A DNA stretch of 49,498 nt from Prochlorococcus marinus bv. HNLC2 (lineage in GTDB: Bacteria > Cyanobacteriota > Cyanobacteriia > PCC-6307 > Cyanobiaceae). The notes beneath the pieces are model-generated. The model had not been told where the DNA came from. It saw only the letters and a list, made by a program, of their open reading frames with translations, and did not search any database. The translations under genes were made by a program, and so were the position numbers. This document shows, piece by piece, positions 46,897 through 49,498 of the stretch; position 1 is the first letter of the stretch; each line of letters begins with the position of its first letter. The stretch covers positions 1,331,488 through 1,380,985 of the forward strand of contig GL947595.1 of the NCBI GenBank assembly GCA_000218745.1, in the 5' to 3' direction.

Positions 46897-47031
46897 ATGT
46901 CCAAACCTAAATTCATCGAAAAAGAAAAGTTAGTCGCTGAGCAGTTAAACGGAAGGTTTGCAATGCTTGGTTTCATTGCTGCAGTTGGTGCATACTTAAC
47001 CACTGGTCAGATTATACCTGGATTTGTCTAA
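46897..47031 (+). CDS. hli: high-light-inducible protein (Hli, 44 aa)
   Basis: ATG 46897 opens 44 codons ending TAA 47029-47031. The chlorophyll-binding signature AEQLNGRFAMLGF (ExxNGRxAM) is present in a single transmembrane helix that ends GAYLTTGQIIPGF. Such one-helix proteins sit in the thylakoid membrane, bind pigment and protect photosystems under excess light. It lies close to a second hli gene at 47160. NblS-type kinases control hli genes in cyanobacteria. Confidence 0.92.
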   Translation: MSKPKFIEKEKLVAEQLNGRFAMLGFIAAVGAYLTTGQIIPGFV

Positions 47032-47159
47032 CGATAATCTTATCATTATTCAATTTCAGGAATAATGAAGACATATATTTTTCTGCAAAACAAGTAATAA
47101 AGTCCATAGCAAAAGAATAATGATATTTTTTACTTTGTTCTTCCTGCTATTTAAGTCAA

Positions 47160-47403
47160 ATGAGCCCCTTAACTCTCTTTATAATCTTTATAATTGCCGT
47201 TACTTTCTTAACTGCACGATACACACTTAACAGGCTTAAAGAACCTGTTAAATCGAATAATAAGGACCTTTTACAACAAGAAAAACTCTATTGATTATTG
47301 GAAAAATGCTGAAACTACAAATGGAAGGCTTGCCATGATGGGTCTTTTAGCTCTTGTGGTCAATTACGGCTTTTTTGGTTGGATTATTCCAGGATTTTTC
47401 TAG
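47160..47403 (+). pseudogene. hli: high-light-inducible protein with N-terminal membrane extension, one-base frameshift
   Basis: ATG 47160 opens 43-44 codons (one hydrophobic helix, FIIFIIAVTFLTARY, and a polar linker) ending at TGA 47292-47294 region. Another frame continues with DYWKNAETTNGRLAMMGLL, which holds the Hli signature ExxNGRLAM, and ends WIIPGFF at TAG 47401-47403. Removing one T from the TTTT at 47269-47272 joins them into a protein of about 80 residues. The Hli part has no start codon of its own, so the joined form is the likely gene. The shift is in a homopolymer. Confidence 0.75.
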
Positions 47404-47885
47404 TTAATATTCTCTAGAACTCCCTTGTAAAGGTTATATGTAACTAATTTTTTATTAATATTTGAAATAACAATACAAAACTTGCTATAACTTTTTACTT
47501 ATTAATGAGATCTCTTTAGTCAATTTTTTAACAACATCTTTTTTTTAATTTTTTTTGACATATACAATCACATAAATAACAAATATGTGATTTAGGATAA
47601 AATATTAAATTAAACTTCCAACCAAAGAAAGAATACTCCAAATAAAAAAATGGTTATCTATCTAGAATTGGTATTCTAATAATTTTAAATAAAGTATCCC
47701 AAATATAACTTCACTATTGCTATTTAAATTGTGAATTATGATTTTGATTGTTTTGTATATTCAGTGAGAAAAAAAAGAGAGATTTAATTTATTAATAAAT
47801 TGAATCAAAATGGTAGATGTATTGCAGCTACAAAAAACAAATAAAAAATTAAAAATTTATTTTATTAAAATCTCTTTAAAGTAAT
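47404..47885. other. 482-base AT-rich gap with a TTGACA and a 9-bp inverted repeat
   Basis: No convincing gene is seen. It holds a consensus -35 hexamer, TTGACA (47555-47560), directly followed by AATCACATA (47566-47574), 9 bases, TATGTGATT (47584-47592), a perfect 9-bp inverted repeat. A short frame at 47810-47884 (24 codons) is not convincing. The site could be an operator over a promoter for an unseen small RNA. Confidence 0.4.
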
Positions 47886-48203
47886 TTAATATTCTCTTTT
47901 ATTAAAATCTACATACTTTACTTTATTTAAGTAATCAATCTGATCTCGAATCATCTTAAATACATGCGATTCCGATTCAGTTAATTTTTGCATTTGATCT
48001 AATACATCTAAATCATCTTTATCTAAAGATTCAAACAGGTGTAAAAACTCTATTCTATTAAGATCCACAAATTTTTCTGCGACTTCTTTTGGATTACTTC
48101 CATCTTCAAAATCAAGAAAAGCCTCATAGCTATTCCATTTGATGCTTAACCAATTCAACCATTCAAAAATACTTTTTGATTTATCATTCACGATTCCGTT
48201 CAT
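47886..48203 (-). CDS. conserved hypothetical protein, paralogue of the gene at 35499
   Basis: A 105-residue acidic helical protein. VAEKFVDLNRIEFL and KLTESESHVFKMI match the paralogue at 35499-35768 (IAERFVNDNQEDLL, KLSESELHIFIYF). The N-terminal WLNWLSIKWNSYEAF corresponds to the WFKWFYKKWEEYS stretch there. The start MNGIVNDKSKS is uncertain by a few residues. The family is unknown to me. Confidence 0.65.
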   Translation of the reverse strand: MNGIVNDKSKSIFEWLNWLSIKWNSYEAFLDFEDGSNPKEVAEKFVDLNRIEFLHLFESLDKDDLDVLDQMQKLTESESHVFKMIRDQIDYLNKVKYVDFNKREY

Positions 48204-48323
48204 ATTACAAAAAATTTTCTAGTTATATTCATACTCATTAAAAATACTTGATTTGACACCTGTAAAATTACTCAAAAATAATTATATTCTGCATATAATT
48301 AAGTATTTTAATTTTTTAAGAGT

Positions 48324-48422
48324 ATGAAAAGAAAGATTCATTCCTTATATTATTCATTAATTAAAATTTTCATTTATGGTTTTGGACCATTCTTTATGTT
48401 TATTTTCTATATCACTGATTGA
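48324..48422 (+). CDS. possible single-pass membrane microprotein (32 aa)
   Basis: ATG 48324 opens 32 codons ending TGA 48420-48422, with a basic start (MKRKIHSLYYS) and one hydrophobic helix (IFIYGFGPFFMFIFYI). It overlaps the 48357-48515 minus-strand frame, so one of the two may be a shadow. The composition resembles the 42023 and 43092 peptides. Confidence 0.3.
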   Translation: MKRKIHSLYYSLIKIFIYGFGPFFMFIFYITD

Positions 48423-48515
48423 TTTCCTCTGGTAATTTAACTTTTGTAAATTCTCCTTAAATTCTTTTTTCGATACTGCGTTATTTACAGAAAAAAACTT
48501 TTCCTTAGAGTTCAT
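48357..48515 (-). CDS. small helical protein (52 aa)
   Basis: ATG at 48513-48515 opens 52 codons ending TAA 48357-48359. It is soluble and highly charged, starting MNSKEKFFSVNNAVSKKEFK with the later IENKHKEWSKTINEN, and is likely a single helix or coiled coil. It has the look of real short Prochlorococcus genes, but overlaps the plus-strand 48324 frame. Function unknown. Confidence 0.45.
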   Translation of the reverse strand: MNSKEKFFSVNNAVSKKEFKENLQKLNYQRKSISDIENKHKEWSKTINENFN

Positions 48516-48612
48516 CAAATATAATTAGAATGTAATATTTTTATATATGAAAAATTTGCTTAGTCGCTAATATTTAAGTATTTATTTAGATTTGTTTTGA
48601 AGACTAATTTTA

Positions 48613-49498
48613 TTAGGTTGATCTTTTAAGTAGATATATTCCACCAAAAAGGGAAATAATAACTGGTAACCATGCTGATAAAAATGGGGAGAAAATACCT
48701 TTTACCCCAAAAGCACTTGAAACAAAAGACAAAACATAATATACAAGTATCAGAATTACGCTTAAACCAAAACCTTGACTTCTAGAAGACCTTAAATTTG
48801 ACTTAGATCCTAAACTACTTCCAATTAAAGCAAAAACAACACATGCGAATGGGAAAGTGAATTTCTCTTGAATCCTTACGGACATTTTTCTCGCCTCTCT
48901 AATATTGCCTGATTGCAGATACAAATTTTTCGCTTCAATTGCTTGTTTTACCGTCATTTCATTTGCATCCTTAGGTATTTTTGATACTTTCAGAGGACCA
49001 TCACCTAAAGGATAAGTATATTTATCAAAACCAATTGAAGTAGTGTTACCATTATCATCTAAGGTAATCAATCTACCATCAGTAAATATCCAAGCAGATA
49101 TTGATTTTTCAAAAATTCCTTTTTTTGCAGATAGTATTTGTTTGTAACCTTTTTTAGAAAAATCCATCACAGTGACATTCTGCATGACATTATTCTCGAC
49201 TACTCTTGAGAAAAAAATCTGCGTTAGATAAGTATTTCTTTTAGTTGATAAATTTGTATTTGGATCAGTCAAAGCAGTATAGCCAGGGAAGAAGATATCA
49301 TGTCCTCTCTCTATTACAACAGATGTATCTAAACCATTTCTCATTAATGCTTCAGCAGATTTATTGGTTTTTGGCACCAAACTGTTATTAAAATAAAAAG
49401 TTAAACCAGTCATAAATATTGATAAGGCTAATGCAGGAGCTAATATCCTATATTTATTTATCCCTAAACTTTTTAAAGCTAGTAATTCTGAATTAGAA
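48613..49498 (-). CDS. LptF/LptG-family permease, 5' end outside window
   Basis: The frame stays open past the in-frame Met at 49413 to the window edge, so at least 295 residues are visible and the start lies beyond. The visible part has ELLALKSLGINKYRILAPA, a short helix, a beta-jellyroll-like middle (VMDFSKKGYKQILSAKKG, SAWIFTDGRLI), and a C-terminal membrane region with FTFPFACVVFALIGSSLG. This is the YjgP/YjgQ pattern. These permeases, with the ATPase LptB, move LPS from the inner to outer membrane, in line with the lpx and bamA genes near the other end. Confidence 0.85.
   Translation of the reverse strand, partial: SNSELLALKSLGINKYRILAPALALSIFMTGLTFYFNNSLVPKTNKSAEALMRNGLDTSVVIERGHDIFFPGYTALTDPNTNLSTKRNTYLTQIFFSRVVENNVMQNVTVMDFSKKGYKQILSAKKGIFEKSISAWIFTDGRLITLDDNGNTTSIGFDKYTYPLGDGPLKVSKIPKDANEMTVKQAIEAKNLYLQSGNIREARKMSVRIQEKFTFPFACVVFALIGSSLGSKSNLRSSRSQGFGLSVILILVYYVLSFVSSAFGVKGIFSPFLSAWLPVIISLFGGIYLLKRST

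Noticed and set aside
47810-47884. 24-codon frame before the 47886 gene
   Set aside because: Lys/Leu-rich low-complexity peptide with no support; more likely chance.
1-49498. CRISPR arrays, insertion sequences, prophage or integrase genes
   Set aside because: I saw no regularly spaced repeats, transposase or integrase motifs, or terminal inverted repeats. The accessory region holds small genes rather than a mobile element.

Overview
The window is a strongly AT-rich, gene-dense cyanobacterial chromosome segment that reads as Prochlorococcus, most likely a high-light-adapted lineage. The evidence is gene content and order: kaiB and kaiC sit directly beside rplU-rpmA with no kaiA between them, an NblS-type histidine kinase lies next to kaiC, and there are high-light-inducible (Hli) proteins, a plant-type ferredoxin, a lumenal pentapeptide protein, a PSII S4-domain protein and many tiny lineage-specific membrane proteins. 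The assignment rests on recognised proteins and order, not on a database search.

Positions 1 to about 31,400 are a compact core block. It carries an MlaE-type lipid permease with DUF3119 and DUF3086 proteins, then plsY, pyrF, tyrS, a DUF1825 gene, a GIY-YIG-like gene, pepA and msrA. A leftward lipid A / outer-membrane run follows (bamA-lpxC-fabZ-lpxA-lpxB), with purC just upstream and purD divergent. Next come nblS, kaiB-kaiC, rplU-rpmA, a methyltransferase, truB, a SpoIID-like gene, rnz, a pentapeptide protein, ferredoxin, prmA, serA, an S4-domain gene, tRNA-Val(GAC), a methyltransferase-like membrane protein and a PPOX flavoprotein. Convergent neighbours often share their stop codons.

Positions 31,400 to 37,800 are more accessory: DoxX, a photolyase-like protein that appears to have its alpha/beta domain at the C-terminus, a divergently placed adenylation-domain-only relative of NAD-dependent DNA ligase, a POR-like SDR, and murD. 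From 37,800 to 48,600 coding density drops. There are many proteins of 30 to 60 residues, several with one transmembrane helix and two with an acidic Asp/Gly tail, plus DUF1643, DUF2214, GAF, HI0933-type flavoprotein, EamA and DUF805 genes and two hli genes. The window ends inside an LptF/LptG permease.

Two results stand out. First, 44,417-44,982 holds three tandem, independently promoted RNA-like elements. Each has a 5' GTAGA hairpin with a conserved GGG loop, a downstream partner for that loop (TGGGA/TCCCA in copy 1, TGGGC/GCCCA in copy 3) and a terminator-like hairpin. Second, at least seven genes carry a single-base frameshift, mostly in homopolymers (DUF3086, plsY, truB, photolyase-like, ligase-like, HI0933-type flavoprotein, hli). 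That pattern looks more like indel-prone sequencing than biological decay, and it should be settled before any of these genes is called a pseudogene.
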